DNA of 64,000 bases from Pelagibacteraceae bacterium (GTDB taxonomy: Bacteria; Pseudomonadota; Alphaproteobacteria; Pelagibacterales; Pelagibacteraceae). The stretch covers positions 62,001 through 126,000 of the forward strand of contig JAGYIF010000002.1 in assembly GCA_018402735.1 (NCBI GenBank). The letters run 5' to 3'. The number at the start of each line of letters is the position of its first letter. Position 1 is the first letter of the stretch. Shown here one piece after another: positions 33,460 to 42,835 of the stretch. Below the pieces are notes generated by a model. That model was given only the letters and a program-made list of their open reading frames with translations. It was not told the origin of the DNA and searched no databases. Made by a program: the position numbers and the translations under genes.

Positions 33460-33529
33460 GGAGAGCCGTGTCTTTGGCCGGCTTATTGCTTGGGTTGGGG
33501 GAAGAAGCCGGCCGCAGGCGCGGCTCTCC
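33460..33529. repeat. REP-like long hairpin immediately upstream of the RAYT gene
   Basis: Outer arms GGAGAGCCG (33460-33468) and CGGCTCTCC (33521-33529) and inner arms GGCCGGCTT (33476-33484) and AAGCCGGCC (33505-33513) are each perfect 9-bp inverted repeats, nested around a 20-base loop. It ends three bases before the RAYT start codon. REP hairpins flanking a RAYT gene are the usual arrangement of this transposase family. Confidence 0.8.
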
Positions 33530-33538
33530 AGCAGGCGC

Positions 33539-34552
33539 TCAATGATCCTCTCCGACATGATCACCCAGCAGGTCGCGGCCGAAGTCGTTGGCGCTGTCCC
33601 GCCAGACAGCGTGGATGTGATTGCCGTTGTTCTGGACGTTGGCGACTTCCACTAGGAACGTAGTACCTTGGATGCGGTAGTAGTAAGGCTCGCCGCGCTT
33701 GAGGCCGCCCGCCCAGCCGAAGCGGAGGTTTTCCATGTCGGCGCTGATTTTCGCCATGTCCGCCTCCGCGAGTTCCTTGCGGTGGCGGTTCGCGTAAACG
33801 GCGATGAGTTCCTTCAACGCCTGCTGCTGGGCGGCGGTCATTTCGGAGGTTTTCACGCCGACGGGATCGAGCTGTTTCACTTTCCTGTCCTCGGCGGTGA
33901 GGATGTCGGCGGGCGGCTTTTCGGAATAGACGACCGCCTTGCCGCTTTCCACGAGCGTGGTGGCGAGGGCGCGGGCGAGGTCTTCCTCCGCATGGAAAGG
34001 ACGGGTGCCTTTCATCTTGTGCTCGATGGTGACCTCGCCGGGGTTCGCCGCGAAAAACGAGGGCGTGACGGCGACCGTCTTGCCTTCGACGACGGTGTAG
34101 TTGAGCGAGAGGTGATGACCCTCGAAGCGCCACGCCCATGTGCCGCCGGGTTTCGGCTCGCCGAAGACGGAGGTGAAATAGGCCTTGTGGTTGCGGAACT
34201 CGGGACGTTTCTCGATCTCACCGAGAAAGGCCTCCAGCGCGATCACGGCATCGACCTTTTCCAAGCCGGGATCGCTGAGCGCGGTCTTGAGCAGCGTGCG
34301 GACGAGGGCGGTCTGCTTTTCATCGAGTTCCTCGATCGCAATGCCCTTGCGGTCGCGGGGGACAAAGCCCCAGTTCTCGCGCTGGTCGGCGGCGAAGGGG
34401 AACTTCGCTTTCTTCGCCTGATCCTCATCAAGAGCGGTGAGAAATGTGTTCGCGGCGGTCGCCATCTCGGCAGTCACATTCGCGAGCGGCGCGGGTTCCT
34501 TGGCGGTGAGGGCGGCGGTTCCGAGCGCAATGGTTAGAAGGAATGTTTTCAT
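33539..34552 (-). CDS. DUF3500 exported protein
   Basis: 337 residues. A signal peptide (MKTFLLTIALGTAALTA) is followed by the family pattern NWGFVPRDRKGIAIEEL, WAWRFEGHHLSLNYTVVEG, VTPSFFAANPGEV and, near the end, YYYRIQGTTFLVEVANVQNNGNHIHAVWRDSANDFG with WRD and NDFG. The biochemical role of DUF3500 is not known; the repeated histidines and the conserved end suggest metal binding or hydrolysis, which is a guess. It is a single gene separated from the RAYT remnant by the REP-like hairpin and divergent from vapB. Confidence 0.88.
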   Translation of the reverse strand: MKTFLLTIALGTAALTAKEPAPLANVTAEMATAANTFLTALDEDQAKKAKFPFAADQRENWGFVPRDRKGIAIEELDEKQTALVRTLLKTALSDPGLEKVDAVIALEAFLGEIEKRPEFRNHKAYFTSVFGEPKPGGTWAWRFEGHHLSLNYTVVEGKTVAVTPSFFAANPGEVTIEHKMKGTRPFHAEEDLARALATTLVESGKAVVYSEKPPADILTAEDRKVKQLDPVGVKTSEMTAAQQQALKELIAVYANRHRKELAEADMAKISADMENLRFGWAGGLKRGEPYYYRIQGTTFLVEVANVQNNGNHIHAVWRDSANDFGRDLLGDHVGEDH

Positions 34553-34664
34553 GGGATAGGGGCTTTACGCGATGGGAAAGGATGCGCTTCCAAAATCCAT
34601 GCGGGAAGGATTTTCAGAGTCAGACATTTCTTGCTAATTTTTAAGACTTTGTTATCCTTAAACT

Positions 34665-34907
34665 ATGAAAATCACCGTCGATCTTCCTGACAGCGAACTG
34701 CGTGAGATCACCCGCATTACTGGCATCGCCAAGAAGGGCCCTGCGATACGCAAGCTGGTTTCCGATGCGCTGCTGATGAAACGGCGCGCCGAGATTTCCT
34801 CAAAATTCTTATCCGGCGAGTGGTCTGCCGAGCACGAAGGGTATGAGGCTGGCAAAACCGCCGACCGCCGGGAAACCCTCAACCTTGCCGAAGCATGGCG
34901 CGATTGA
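34665..34907 (+). CDS. vapB: VapB-like antitoxin
   Basis: 80 residues. MKITVDLPDSELREITRITG is a ribbon-helix-helix/AbrB-like start; the C-terminal half (EWSAEHEGYEAGKTADRRETLNLAEAWRD) is the acidic, flexible region that normally wraps the toxin. An AT-rich leader (34625-34664) precedes it. The toxin start codon lies inside its last codons, a 13-base overlap, as in functional vapBC pairs. The toxin is truncated, so the antitoxin appears to be an orphan. Confidence 0.75.
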   Translation: MKITVDLPDSELREITRITGIAKKGPAIRKLVSDALLMKRRAEISSKFLSGEWSAEHEGYEAGKTADRRETLNLAEAWRD

Positions 34908-35068
34908 TCGAATCTTCGCTTTGGGTTGATTTCACCCGTAGCAAATCCCCGCAAGTCCTCAAAGCCCGCATCCAGCCATGGATCATGGATGCCGAAGCCG
35001 CCCTGTGCGAGCCGGTGGCCTTTGAGGTGCTGCGGCACGCCACACCGCAGGAACGCCCGCTGAGATAG
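34895..35068 (+). pseudogene. vapC: Truncated VapC-like PIN-domain toxin
   Basis: 57 residues, too short for the ORF list threshold. MARLIESSLWVDFTRSKSP contains the first PIN-domain aspartate; ALCEPVAFEVLRHAT carries the expected glutamate region. The frame then ends ERPLR-stop, two bases before the recQ start. PIN toxins are about 130 residues, so the second half with the remaining acidic residues is gone. It is probably inactive. Confidence 0.75.
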
Positions 35069-35070
35069 CT

Positions 35071-36975
35071 GTGAAGAAAGTGCTGCGGGAAATTTTCGGT
35101 TTTGAGGAACTTCGCGGCGGGCAGGAGGAGGTGATCGCCGCGCTGCTGGAGGGTCGGTCGGCTCTGGCGGTTTTTCCGACGGGTGGCGGGAAATCGATGT
35201 GCTACCAGCTCCCGGCGCTGATGTTGGAGGGGACGGCGTTGGTCGTTTCGCCGTTGCTGGCGCTGATGAAAGACCAGGTGGATCGCCTTGTCGCGAAAGG
35301 GGTGGCGGCGGCGCGGCTGGATTCGACGCTCAACGCGGAGGAGTATGGTGAGGTGGTCGCACGGCTGCTTCGCGGTGAGTGGAAACTGCTTTACGTTTCA
35401 CCGGAGAAACTGGGCAACGCGGAGTTCCGCAAGCTGCTCAAAGGCGTGCCGCTTTCCATGATCGCGGTGGACGAGGCGCATTGCATTTCCGAATGGGGCC
35501 ATAATTTCCGGCCGGACTACCTGAAACTCGGCAAGATCCGCAAGCAGCTCGGCGTGAAGCGACTCTTGGCTCTAACAGCCACCGCGACACCAAAGGTCGA
35601 GGCGGACATTCGCAAGCGTTTCGGGATCGCCAAGGCGGATGTGGTGAAGCTCAGCTTTCACCGCCCCAACCTCGACTTGCGCATCACGCCTTGCAAGGCG
35701 GCGGAGAGGAAACAGCTTCTGTTAGATCGGCTCGCCGCGCACGGCTCGCCGACGGTGGTGTATGTCACGCGGCAGGAAACCGCCGAAGAGGTGGCCACGT
35801 TCCTCGTTAAAAACGGCCTTTCCGCGAGGGCGTATCATGCGGGCTTGAGATCGGAGCTGCGGCGCGAGATCCAGGAGGAGTTTATGGGCGGCACGGTCGA
35901 TACCGTGGTCGCGACGATCGCCTTTGGGATGGGCGTGGACAAGGCGGACATCCGCGCGGTGATCCATTACAACATGCCGAAAAGCCTGGAAGGATACACC
36001 CAGGAGATCGGGCGCGCGGGGCGCGACGGGCAACCCGCCGTCTGCGAATGGCTCGCCTGCGGCGATGATAGGACGACATTGGAGAATTTCATTTTCTCCG
36101 ATACGCCCAGCGACCGCGCGGTGCGCAACCTGTTGGAGCGCGTGCTCAAGCTGGGGAAGGACTTCGATGTCTCGCTGTACGATCTCGCGACGACCTGCGA
36201 CATCCGCCAGACCGTCGTTTCGACGATCCTCGCCTACCTAGAAATGGAAGGGATCATCGAGGCGCGGGGGAGTTTCTTCGATCGCTTCGGGATCAAGCTG
36301 ATGCGGCCTTTGGAGCGAGTGCTAGCGGGTCGCCCGGCGAAGGAGAGGAAAACATTGGAAGGTGTTTTCGCGGAGCTGGATGCCGAGTGGAAATGGCTGC
36401 GGGTGGAGATTTCGGAAACGGCGCAGAGGCTCGAGGTTCCAGTAGCAAATCTACGGAATCTCATTTCCGATCTGGAGGCGGCGGGCGATGTGGCGCTGAA
36501 AAAATCGAATTGGCGGCAGGCTTACCGTTTGAAAAAGGAGCCGGGAGGCTTGCGCGAACTCGCGGAGGCGATGGCGGCGGGTTTCAGGGCGCGCGAGGCT
36601 TCGGATCTCGCGCGGCTGGAAAAAGTGCTGGCGCTTTCATCGACGAAGAATTGTCTAACAGGAACACTGCTCCGGCATTTCGGCGAGAAAATGGAACAGC
36701 CCTGCGGCCATTGTGACCGTTGCCGGGGGATCGTCCCGACCAGGCTGAAAGTTTCCAAGCCAAGGAAAGTCACGGCGATCGAGCTGTTAGAGATCCGCGG
36801 CCTGGCGGATGCACAACACGCTTCGCTCGGCACACCTCGTCAGATGGCGCGTTTCCTCTGCGGGATGTCCAGCCCCGCCTCGATGCGGGCGCGGCTCTAC
36901 CGGCTCGATGGATACGGAATGCTCTCCGATCTGCCCTTCGGCGAGGTCGAGGTAGTGGCAGAGAGTTTGTTTTGA
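35071..36975 (+). CDS. recQ: RecQ-family ATP-dependent DNA helicase
   Basis: 634 residues from a GTG start (MKKVLREIFGFEELRGGQEEVI). Helicase motif 0 (FGFEELRGGQ), Walker A FPTGGGKSMCYQLP, motif II VDEAHCISEWGHNFRPDY (the RecQ DEAH and aromatic loop), motif III LTATATPKV, and QEIGRAGRDGQP (motif VI) are all present. A zinc-binding region follows, LRHFGEKMEQPCGHCDRCRG, and a C-terminal winged-helix/HRDC-like part. It unwinds 3'-to-5' in recombination and fork repair. The C-terminal region differs in length from E. coli RecQ but the motifs are complete. The gene starts directly behind the truncated toxin. Confidence 0.93.
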   Translation: MKKVLREIFGFEELRGGQEEVIAALLEGRSALAVFPTGGGKSMCYQLPALMLEGTALVVSPLLALMKDQVDRLVAKGVAAARLDSTLNAEEYGEVVARLLRGEWKLLYVSPEKLGNAEFRKLLKGVPLSMIAVDEAHCISEWGHNFRPDYLKLGKIRKQLGVKRLLALTATATPKVEADIRKRFGIAKADVVKLSFHRPNLDLRITPCKAAERKQLLLDRLAAHGSPTVVYVTRQETAEEVATFLVKNGLSARAYHAGLRSELRREIQEEFMGGTVDTVVATIAFGMGVDKADIRAVIHYNMPKSLEGYTQEIGRAGRDGQPAVCEWLACGDDRTTLENFIFSDTPSDRAVRNLLERVLKLGKDFDVSLYDLATTCDIRQTVVSTILAYLEMEGIIEARGSFFDRFGIKLMRPLERVLAGRPAKERKTLEGVFAELDAEWKWLRVEISETAQRLEVPVANLRNLISDLEAAGDVALKKSNWRQAYRLKKEPGGLRELAEAMAAGFRAREASDLARLEKVLALSSTKNCLTGTLLRHFGEKMEQPCGHCDRCRGIVPTRLKVSKPRKVTAIELLEIRGLADAQHASLGTPRQMARFLCGMSSPASMRARLYRLDGYGMLSDLPFGEVEVVAESLF

Positions 36976-37001
36976 AAACTCTTAGAGGGAGCACATGAAA
37001 C

Positions 37002-37556
37002 TCACGCAGGCCTCTCTGCCAACAAGCGCTTGAGCCGGTTTTTTACGCTGACTTTTCCGACGGCCGAGAGCCTGTCCGTGAATAAGACGCCGTTGAGATG
37101 ATCAATCTCATGCTGTAAGGCCCGAGCGAGCAATCCGTCTGTTTCGAGGACGAGCGTGGAGCCGTCAAGTTGCGGCAAGGTCGCTTTCACATCCATCGGT
37201 CGGCGGACTTCGCAGCGGATGCCTTGGATGCTGAGGCAGCCCTCGAAGGCGATTTCCTTTTCCTGACCGTATTCCAGTGTGGGATTGATGAAAATGAGCG
37301 GCATGATGTCTTCAAGCTGCGCGTCTTCCCCGTTCACCTTGAGGTAGGAAACGCACTCGGGATCGTGCGAGACATCGATGACCGCAAGTCTCAGGTCGCG
37401 CCCGATCTGCGGCGCGGCCAGGCCCACGCCATTGGCGTCGGCCATTGTTTCGAGCATATCGGCGACGAGCGCGATGAGGCTGTCGTCGATGGTTTCGACG
37501 GTGCGGCATTGCTGGCGGAGGATGGGATCGCCGTACTGGACGATGGGAAGGGGCAT
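37002..37556 (-). CDS. def: Peptide deformylase
   Basis: 184 residues from MPLPIVQYGDPILRQQCR; the 40-codon upstream extension is not homologous. All three metal motifs are present: GVGLAAPQIG (about 45-54), EGCLSI (cysteine ligand, about 110) and QHEIDHLNG (histidine ligands and catalytic Glu, about 150). It removes the formyl group from nascent proteins. It is encoded alone, divergent from a small membrane protein gene with a 110-base gap and convergent with recQ. Confidence 0.96.
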   Translation of the reverse strand: MPLPIVQYGDPILRQQCRTVETIDDSLIALVADMLETMADANGVGLAAPQIGRDLRLAVIDVSHDPECVSYLKVNGEDAQLEDIMPLIFINPTLEYGQEKEIAFEGCLSIQGIRCEVRRPMDVKATLPQLDGSTLVLETDGLLARALQHEIDHLNGVLFTDRLSAVGKVSVKNRLKRLLAERPA

Positions 37557-37666
37557 AAGCGGGGAAGAGCAAACGGCGAATGCCATGGCGGGTCGAGCGG
37601 AAATTGCCCGTGTGAAATTGCAAAACAGCCCCTTGCGCCGTTGCGGGGTGGGTCTAGCTTCCGCGA

Positions 37667-38290
37667 GTGAACGCAAAACAGTCGGTCATCGTGAAAAGTC
37701 TAGTCGTGCTGGCGCTCATCTGGACGTTGGTGTTCGCGGTGCGTTCCTTCGCGTCGTCGAAAAAGATCACCGCCGAGCGACTCGATCGCGAGGTGAAGGA
37801 GCTGGCTTTCGCGGATTGGTCGAATAACCCCGGATCCGGCGCGGTGGCGAGGGAGCGGGAGGAGGAGATCCGCCGCATCGCCGATATGGTCAACCGGCTC
37901 GACTTCGCCGAGCGCGAGCGGAATCGCCAGAGCCGCTCGGGCGAGGATTTTTTCCGAAAGCTTAGCACGACCGAGAAGAACCTGTTCATCGATCTGACCA
38001 TCGTCGAATCGATGAGCCGCTTCATGGAGGCGCTCGACCAGATGCCGGAGGAGCAGCGGAAACGGTTTGTCGAGCAAGGGCTGAAGGAAATCCGTGAAGG
38101 GCGCACCGAGGAGGAGATGGAGCGGGCGCAGGAGATGGATAACAACCTGCTGACGAAGATCAGCGAGGAGGGGATGCGTGCGTATTTCGACAAGGCCAGC
38201 GCCGACACCAAGCTCGACCTCGCGCCGCTGATGGAGGCGATGAACGAGGTGATGCAGGGGCTGAGGGGCAACGAATTCGGGCCGCGATGA
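37667..38290 (+). CDS. Single-pass membrane protein of unknown function
   Basis: 207 residues from a GTG. One N-terminal membrane helix (SLVVLALIWTLVFAVRSF) is followed by a highly charged, largely helical region (about 35-207) rich in Glu, Arg and Asp, with probable coiled coil around QMPEEQRKRFVEQGLKEIREG. No known domain is recognised. Its stop overlaps the following pseudopilin gene by four bases (ATGA), and an ABC ATPase gene comes next, so the three form an operon. Confidence 0.75.
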   Translation: MNAKQSVIVKSLVVLALIWTLVFAVRSFASSKKITAERLDREVKELAFADWSNNPGSGAVAREREEEIRRIADMVNRLDFAERERNRQSRSGEDFFRKLSTTEKNLFIDLTIVESMSRFMEALDQMPEEQRKRFVEQGLKEIREGRTEEEMERAQEMDNNLLTKISEEGMRAYFDKASADTKLDLAPLMEAMNEVMQGLRGNEFGPR

Positions 38291-38820
38291 AACCTTTCCC
38301 TGCCATGAAACGAGGCTTCACCCTCACGGAGCTTCTGGTCGTCATCGCGATCATTGCCGCGCTCGCGGGTGTGGCGGTGCCGGTGAGCCTTTCGGTGGTG
38401 GCGAAAAGCCGCGAGGCTGCATGCCTCGGAAACCTGCGCGGCATCGGAGCCGGGTTGCAGGCGTATCTTTCCGACCACAACCAGCGCCTGCCCGTCCTCG
38501 CGCTCGGGCGGGAAAGCAAAAACTCGCCGGAGCCGGTGCTGGAGACCGTGCTTTTGCCTTACGTGGGCGGTGCGGATGTGTTCCGCTGTCCGGCGGACAA
38601 GGAGCAGTTCGCGAAAACGGGCGGCAGCTACCACTGGAACATCACGCAGAACGGCCTGCACATCACGAAGCTCTCGTTCTTAGGCATCGAGGACAGGCCC
38701 GAACTCATCCCCCTCGTCAGCGACAAGGAAAGCTGGCATCCCGGCGGCACGAATTTTTTGTACGCCGATTCTAGTAGTTCTAACAAATCCCGTTTCGCGA
38801 CGGGAAACCAGGAGGATTAA
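38287..38820 (+). CDS. GspG-like pseudopilin
   Basis: 177 residues. A short leader ends MKRGFTLTELLVVIAIIAALAGVAVPV, the prepilin methylation site with Glu at +5. The globular part includes CLGNLRGIGAGLQAYLSDHNQRLPV and a ...FRCPADKE... segment with HPGGTNFLYAD near the end, typical of DUF1559-like/GspG verrucomicrobial pseudopilins. It is translationally coupled to the membrane-protein gene and ends one base before the ABC ATPase start. No assembly ATPase or secretin is near. Confidence 0.88.
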   Translation: MKPFPAMKRGFTLTELLVVIAIIAALAGVAVPVSLSVVAKSREAACLGNLRGIGAGLQAYLSDHNQRLPVLALGRESKNSPEPVLETVLLPYVGGADVFRCPADKEQFAKTGGSYHWNITQNGLHITKLSFLGIEDRPELIPLVSDKESWHPGGTNFLYADSSSSNKSRFATGNQED

Positions 38821-38821
38821 T

Positions 38822-39718
38822 ATGCTCGAAGCGCGCGGACTCACCAAATCCTTCAGCGGGAAACCCGCGCTACGGGACGTTTCCTTCAAGCTGGAGAAGG
38901 GCGAAATCTACGGCCTGCTCGGCCACAACGGCGCGGGCAAAAGCACATCCCTGGGCATCATCCTCGGCATGGTCGCCCCGGATGCGGGCGAGGTGGAGAT
39001 CGGTGGCGTCTCCGTCCAGCGCCAGCGCGGCAAGGCGCTGCGCAAGGTCGGCGCGATCTTCGAGGCACCCGCATTTTACGATTACATGAGCGGCTGGGAG
39101 AACCTGAAAATCCTGATGGGCTACTCCGGCGGCTTCGATGAAAAGGCGGCGCGGGAAATCGTCGAGCGGGTCGGGTTGACGAAGCGCATCACCTCGAAAG
39201 TCCGCACCTACAGCCACGGCATGCGGCAGCGTCTGGCGCTCGCCCAAGCCCTGCTGCCGGAGCCGGAGCTGCTGCTGTTGGACGAGCCGACCGACGGCCT
39301 CGATCCCGAGGGCATCAAATGGTTCCGCGATTTTATCCTCGGCCTCCGCGAGGAGAAAGGCATGACCGTCCTCTTCAACTCCCACCTCCTCGCCGAGGTG
39401 GAGATCATGTGCGACCGCGTGGCGATCCTGCGCGAGGGGCAACGGGTGTTTGAGGGATCGGTGAACGGTTTCCGCGATGGAGTCCCGACCTATCAGGCCA
39501 ACCTCGACGCCTGGGAAAAAGCTACGGAAATCGTCCGCGGCCTGGGCGGGGAAACCATCGCCCAAGACCGGATCTCGCTCCCCGCTGAGATCGACCCGGC
39601 TCAGCTCGTCGAGCGGCTCGTGCAAGCGGGCGTGAAAGTCCGGGAGTTCGCCCGCGTTCGCCGCTCGCTGGAAGACGTCTATATGGAAATCCTCGACGGA
39701 AAAGGCAGCCCGAACTGA
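38822..39718 (+). CDS. ABC-2 type transporter ATP-binding protein
   Basis: 298 residues. Walker A GHNGAGKST (about 37-45), signature YSHGMRQRLALAQALL, Walker B LLLLDEPTDGLDP and the H-loop FNSHLL are all intact. The 80-residue C-terminal extension ends LEDVYMEILDG, as in exporter ATPases of the ABC-2/NatA type. A matching ABC-2 permease is the next plus-strand gene at 44217, but an RND pump operon on the minus strand separates the two. It ends back to back with the RND gene, with no intervening base. Confidence 0.92.
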   Translation: MLEARGLTKSFSGKPALRDVSFKLEKGEIYGLLGHNGAGKSTSLGIILGMVAPDAGEVEIGGVSVQRQRGKALRKVGAIFEAPAFYDYMSGWENLKILMGYSGGFDEKAAREIVERVGLTKRITSKVRTYSHGMRQRLALAQALLPEPELLLLDEPTDGLDPEGIKWFRDFILGLREEKGMTVLFNSHLLAEVEIMCDRVAILREGQRVFEGSVNGFRDGVPTYQANLDAWEKATEIVRGLGGETIAQDRISLPAEIDPAQLVERLVQAGVKVREFARVRRSLEDVYMEILDGKGSPN

Positions 39719-42700
39719 TCAGGCTTCCTTTTTCCTCCTGTCGGCGAATTTCTGCACGAATACGTAGCAGACCGGGATGAGGAACAGGCCGATGAGGGTG
39801 GAGATGGTCATTCCGAAAACCACGCCGGTGCCCATGGTGCTGCGGGAGGCCGCACCGGATCCGGAGGCGAGCATCAGCGGGACGCAGCCGAGGATGAAGG
39901 CGAAGGAGGTCATCAGGATGGGGCGCAAGCGGAGCTTGGAGGCTTCCAGCGCGGCATCGAGGGTGGACATGCCTTCCTCGCGTTTCATCTTGGCGAACTC
40001 GACGATCAGGATCGCGTTTTTCGCCGCGAGGCCGATGAGCATTACGAGGCCGACCTGGGCATAGACGTTCATTTCGAAATTCCTCAGGAACAGGCCGATA
40101 AGGGTTCCGAGGATCACGGTGGGGACGGAAAGCAGCACCGCGAAGGGCAGCGACCAGCTCTCGTATTGCGCGGCGAGGAGGAGGAACACGAAGATGATCG
40201 CCATGCCGAAGATGATGCCGGCCTGGCCTTCGGATTTCTTTTCCTGAAGGGTGAGTCCGGACCACTCGTAGCCGATGTTGCCCGGCATCTCCGCCATGAC
40301 CTCTTCCATCGCCTTGAGCGCCTGGGTGGAGGTGTAGCCGGGAGCGGGTGCGCCCATGATTTCCGCGGACTGGTAAAGGTTGAAACGCGTCGCGAAATTC
40401 GGCCCGGAAATGCGGCTGACCTTGACGAGGGTGCTGAGCGGAACCATGCCGCCGTTGTTGTTGCGGACGTAGAAATTCCCTATGTCGTCCGGCTCGTTGG
40501 TGAACTCCGGCTCGGCTTGGAGAAAGACTTTATAAACGCGGCCGAATTTTACGAAATCGTTCACATAAAGGCCGCTGAGGTAGGCTTGCAGGGTTTGAAA
40601 GACGCTGTTGACCGGCACGCCGAGCGTGCGGGCTTTTTCACGGTCCAGCTCCACGCTGATCTGCGGAGTGCTGGGGCTGAAGGTGGTGCTGATACGCCCG
40701 ATCTCTGGACGCTTGGCGGCGGCGGCCTGCACCTTGGTCAGCGCGTCCGTGAGTTCCTTGATCCCCCCGCCGGAGCGTTCCTGGAGCTGCATCGTGAAGC
40801 CGGAGACGCTGCCATAACCGGGGAGGGCGGGTGGCCCAAAGGCAAACACACGGGCGCCGGGGATGGCGAAAAATTTCTTATTCCACTCCGCTGCGATCTC
40901 GGAGGATGAAAGACCGCTTCCGGCGCGTTCTTCCCAGCTTTCAAGGCCGACAAACATCAGCGCGGCGTTGGGCACGCTGAGGTTGTTGAGGATGTTCATG
41001 CCACTGATGCCGAGGGCGGAGCGAACCCCTTTCGTGCCGCCGACGATGGCCTCGACCTCTTTGAGAACCTCATCGGAGCGCTGCAGGGAAGCGCCTTCGG
41101 GAAGCTCGATGGCGACGAAAAGGTAACCCTTGTCCTCGTCCGGAATGAAACCGCCGGGCACAAATTTTCCTAGCCCCCAGATCCCGCCGCCGACGATCAC
41201 TAGCATCAGCATGGAGAAGGTCGCCTTGCGGGTGAGGCCGCCCACGATTTTCCCATAGCGGTCGATGACCCAATCAAAGAACGTGTTGAATTTCCGGAAA
41301 AACCATGCCAGCGGGCCGCGGCCGGGCTTGGGTGCGCGGAGCAGCATCGCGGAGAGCGCGGGGCTGAGGGTGAGTGCATTGATCGTGGAGAAAACGACCG
41401 AGACCGCGATGGTGATCGCGAACTGCTGGTAGAGGCGGCCGGTGACGCCGCCCATGAGCGCGACGGGGATGAAGACCGCGCAGAGGACCAGGGAAATGGC
41501 GATGATCGGCCCGGTGACCTCTTTCATTGCTTTCCGCGTCGCCTCGATCGGCGAGAGGCCGCGCTCAATGTGGTGCTGAACCGCTTCCACCACGACGATG
41601 GCGTCATCCACCACGATGCCGATGGCAAGGACTAGGCCGAACATCGTGAGGGTATTGACGCTAAAACCAAGCAGAGGGAAGGCGATGAAAACACCGAGCA
41701 GCGCGACCGGCACGGTGAGCATCGGGATGATGGTGGCGCGGAAGCTTTGGAGGAAAATGAACACCACGATCAGCACCAGGACGATGGCCTCAAAGAGCGT
41801 GTGAACGATCGCTTCCATTGACGCCTTGATCGGCAGAGTGGAGTCCAGGGTGATGCTGTACTCCATGTCCGGCGGGAAACGGTCTTTCGCCTCCTCTAGG
41901 ATCGCCTTCACGTTGTCGGCGGTTTGCAGCGCGTTGGCACCGGGCGCTAAGTAAACGCCGAGCGCCCCGGCGGGAGCCTTGTCGAGGCGGGCGCGGAGAT
42001 CGTAGGTCTGCGCGCCCAGTTCCACCCGGCCCACGTCCTTGATCTTCACCTGCGAGCCGTCGTTATTGGAGCGGACGATGATTTCCGCGAACTCCTCCGG
42101 GCTTTTCAGGAGTCCCTGCGCGCGCACGTTGAACTGGCTTTCCTGCCCTTTCGGCGCCGGCTCCGCGCCGATACGACCCGCGGGAGCCTGGGCATTTTGC
42201 TCCTTGATCGCGTTGTAAATATCCGTCGGCGTAATGCCGAGCGAAGCGAGCTTGTCCGGCAAAAGCCAGACGCGCATCGAGTAGTCCTGCGCGGTGAAAT
42301 TCTTCACGTCGCCCACGCCTTTGACGCGCTTGATCTGATCGACGAGGTTGATGTCCGCGTAGTTTCCGAGGAACACGCCGTCGTAGGTTCCCTTCGGGGA
42401 AGAAAGTCCGATGGCTAGGAGGATATCGGGGCTGGAGCGGTTGGTGATGATGCCCTGCGACTTCACCGCGTCCGGCAACTGCGCCTCCGCCTGGTTCACG
42501 CGGTTCTGCGTGTTCACTTGCATGATGTCCACATCCGTGCCGACATCGAAGGTGACGTTGAGCGTCATCTTGCCGTCGTTCGAGCTGTAGGACTGCATGT
42601 AGAGCAGCTTGTCCACCCCGTTGACCTTGGATTCGATGGGCGTTGCTACGGATTCCATGACCGCCTCCGCCGCCGCGCCACGGTAGGTGGAGGTGACTTG

Positions 42701-42829
42701 GATCAGCGTCGGGCTGACGTTCGGATACTCCGAGACCGGCAGCTTCGTGAGGGAAATGACCCCGACCATGCAGATGAGGATGGAGATCACCATCGCCACG
42801 ATGGGCCTACGGATGAAGAAATCGGCCAT
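39719..42829 (-). CDS. RND-family multidrug efflux pump, inner-membrane subunit (HAE1/AcrB type)
   Basis: 1036 residues. It starts MADFFIRRPIVAMVISILICMVGVISLTKLPVSEYPNVSPTLIQV and has the twelve-helix, two-repeat plan of AcrB. GIVVDDAIVVVEAVQHHIERG is the helix 4 motif with the paired aspartates used in proton transfer; FIPVALMGGVTGRLYQQFAITI and LIGLAAKNAILIVEFAK (lysine of helix 10) match the family. The pump exports lipophilic compounds from the periplasm. The adaptor gene lies six bases upstream. No outer-membrane TolC-like gene is encoded here, so another locus must supply it. Confidence 0.96.
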   Translation of the reverse strand: MADFFIRRPIVAMVISILICMVGVISLTKLPVSEYPNVSPTLIQVTSTYRGAAAEAVMESVATPIESKVNGVDKLLYMQSYSSNDGKMTLNVTFDVGTDVDIMQVNTQNRVNQAEAQLPDAVKSQGIITNRSSPDILLAIGLSSPKGTYDGVFLGNYADINLVDQIKRVKGVGDVKNFTAQDYSMRVWLLPDKLASLGITPTDIYNAIKEQNAQAPAGRIGAEPAPKGQESQFNVRAQGLLKSPEEFAEIIVRSNNDGSQVKIKDVGRVELGAQTYDLRARLDKAPAGALGVYLAPGANALQTADNVKAILEEAKDRFPPDMEYSITLDSTLPIKASMEAIVHTLFEAIVLVLIVVFIFLQSFRATIIPMLTVPVALLGVFIAFPLLGFSVNTLTMFGLVLAIGIVVDDAIVVVEAVQHHIERGLSPIEATRKAMKEVTGPIIAISLVLCAVFIPVALMGGVTGRLYQQFAITIAVSVVFSTINALTLSPALSAMLLRAPKPGRGPLAWFFRKFNTFFDWVIDRYGKIVGGLTRKATFSMLMLVIVGGGIWGLGKFVPGGFIPDEDKGYLFVAIELPEGASLQRSDEVLKEVEAIVGGTKGVRSALGISGMNILNNLSVPNAALMFVGLESWEERAGSGLSSSEIAAEWNKKFFAIPGARVFAFGPPALPGYGSVSGFTMQLQERSGGGIKELTDALTKVQAAAAKRPEIGRISTTFSPSTPQISVELDREKARTLGVPVNSVFQTLQAYLSGLYVNDFVKFGRVYKVFLQAEPEFTNEPDDIGNFYVRNNNGGMVPLSTLVKVSRISGPNFATRFNLYQSAEIMGAPAPGYTSTQALKAMEEVMAEMPGNIGYEWSGLTLQEKKSEGQAGIIFGMAIIFVFLLLAAQYESWSLPFAVLLSVPTVILGTLIGLFLRNFEMNVYAQVGLVMLIGLAAKNAILIVEFAKMKREEGMSTLDAALEASKLRLRPILMTSFAFILGCVPLMLASGSGAASRSTMGTGVVFGMTISTLIGLFLIPVCYVFVQKFADRRKKEA

Positions 42830-42835
42830 AGGGTT

